NCBI GenBank assembly: GCA_051878795.1
Contig: JBJEKU010000084.1
Span: forward strand, 1-41,056
From: W1P20-047 sp051878795
Lineage (GTDB): Bacteria; Actinomycetota; Coriobacteriia; Coriobacteriales; Eggerthellaceae
DNA: 41,056 nt
Reading direction: 5' to 3'
The position numbers and the translations under genes are program-made. Of the stretch, positions 40,596-41,056 are shown in pieces. Numbering within the stretch: the first letter of the stretch is position 1; every line of letters starts with the position of its first letter. The notes beneath the pieces were generated by a model. The model was not told where the DNA came from. It saw only the letters and a program-made list of their open reading frames with translations, and searched no databases.

Positions 40596-40916
40596 ATGCT
40601 CGAGGTAGATAAGAAGACTTTCGAACCCGAGGTTCTGCAGGCTGAGGGCAAGGTCCTGGTTGACTACTATGGCGACGGTTGCGTTCCCTGCGCAGCTCTG
40701 ATGCCCCACGTACACGGCTTCGCCGAGGTTTATGGCGACAAGATCAAGTTCTGCGCTATGAACACCTCCAAGGCACGCCGCGTTGCTATCGGCCAGGGCA
40801 TCGCCGGTCTGCCCACCGTTGCCATCTACGAGAACGGCGAGAAGATCGACGAACTGGTCAAGGAGGACGCAACCCCCGAGGCCGTAGAGGAAATGATCAA
40901 GCGTCATTACGCATAA
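40596..40916 (+). CDS. trxA: Thioredoxin with CVPC active site
   Basis: Electron carrier between thioredoxin reductase and glycine reductase. 106 residues. The active site is GDGCVPC with cysteines 29 and 32. CVPC instead of the common WCGPC is seen in glycine-reductase-linked thioredoxins. The conserved cis-Pro lies in the GLPTVAIYENG stretch. It starts after AAAGAGGAGGAATAACG, one of the strongest ribosome binding sites in the window, and ends 87 bases before grdA. Confidence 0.95.
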   Translation: MLEVDKKTFEPEVLQAEGKVLVDYYGDGCVPCAALMPHVHGFAEVYGDKIKFCAMNTSKARRVAIGQGIAGLPTVAIYENGEKIDELVKEDATPEAVEEMIKRHYA

Positions 40917-40945
40917 GTCGCTTCCTTTACTTACTTCAGGTGCAG

Positions 40946-40959
40946 GCCGCGAAAGCGGC
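40946..40959 (+). promoter_or_regulatory. GNRA-type hairpin between trxA and grdA
   Basis: Perfect 5-bp stem GCCGC/GCGGC closed by GAAA. There is no T-run, so it is not a terminator. It may set the relative stability of the trxA and grdA parts of the mRNA. Confidence 0.35.
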
Positions 40960-41003
40960 ATACCATATGACTGTCGGTAACGAATTAAATGAGAGGAGGC
41001 GAC

Positions 41004-41056
41004 ATGAGCATCTTGGCTAACAAGAAGGTTGTCGTCATCGGCGACCGTGACGGTGT
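41004..41056 (+). CDS. grdA: Glycine/sarcosine/betaine reductase selenoprotein A, 5' end only
   Basis: Only 17 codons plus two bases are in the window. MSILANKKVVVIGDRDG matches the well-conserved GrdA opening, which has NKKV followed by IGDRDG. The protein carries selenocysteine further on, outside this window. The ATG at 41004 follows GAGAGGAGGCGAC, an excellent ribosome binding site. Position after trxB and trxA supports the call. Confidence 0.9.
   Translation, partial: MSILANKKVVVIGDRDG

Noticed and set aside
1..41056. CRISPR arrays, insertion sequences, integrases, phage genes
   Set aside because: No spaced direct repeats, transposase or recombinase-like products, or long terminal inverted repeats were seen on either strand.

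Overview
The window looks like a chromosomal segment of a high-G+C Gram-positive anaerobe. The gene mix points to the Coriobacteriia, probably an Eggerthellaceae-like amino-acid fermenter: arginine deiminase, a glycine-reductase operon with selenocysteine tRNA, hydrogenase maturation, a Tat-signal protein and paired PspC proteins. The taxon is an inference from gene content, not a database result. No insertion sequence, phage gene, CRISPR array or rRNA was found. Coding density is high and almost all products are recognisable families.

Layout. 1-5510: a truncated Na+/alanine symporter gene on the minus strand, divergent from a three-gene operon (VWA-like protein, MoxR-type AAA+ ATPase, cytosolic leucine-rich-repeat protein) that has no obvious textbook function and is my main candidate for an undescribed system. 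5760-9293: tRNA-Thr(CGT), arginine deiminase, a YfcC/DcuC-type carrier (probable arginine exchanger), then a near-consensus ParB-binding parS site. 9457-12628: a cyclase-family hydrolase, murB, a DtxR/MntR regulator, and queT behind a structured leader. 12825-19165: glycosyltransferase, TauE/SafE permease, LytS-like kinase, LytTR regulator, glucose-6-phosphate isomerase. 19251-27334: hypF-hypC-hypD, two PspC-domain membrane proteins, two TrkA-type proteins and purB behind an attenuator-like hairpin. 27502-35845: a Tat-signal protein, an OmpR/EnvZ-type pair, purC, a small membrane protein, xth, folE, an ACT-domain protein and a probably leaderless small gene. 36101-41056: a SurA-like lipoprotein, tRNA-Ser(GGA), tRNA-Sec (selC), acetate kinase, and the start of the glycine-reductase operon trxB-trxA-grdA.

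How the genes work together. The last 3.2 kb is a coherent energy module. Thioredoxin reductase and a CVPC-type thioredoxin feed electrons to glycine reductase, whose GrdA subunit needs selenocysteine and hence the nearby selC. The acetyl phosphate produced is turned into ATP by acetate kinase. Arginine deiminase and its neighbouring carrier are a second amino-acid energy route, although arcB and arcC are not in the window. HypF, HypC and HypD imply a [NiFe] hydrogenase elsewhere in the genome.

Regulation. Several genes have a hairpin followed by a T-run in the few bases before their ribosome binding site (the YfcC-type carrier, purB, xth, the ACT-domain gene). Several promoters carry dyad operators (the symporter, the SurA-like lipoprotein, trxB). 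All motifs were found by eye. No folding, alignment or database search was run.
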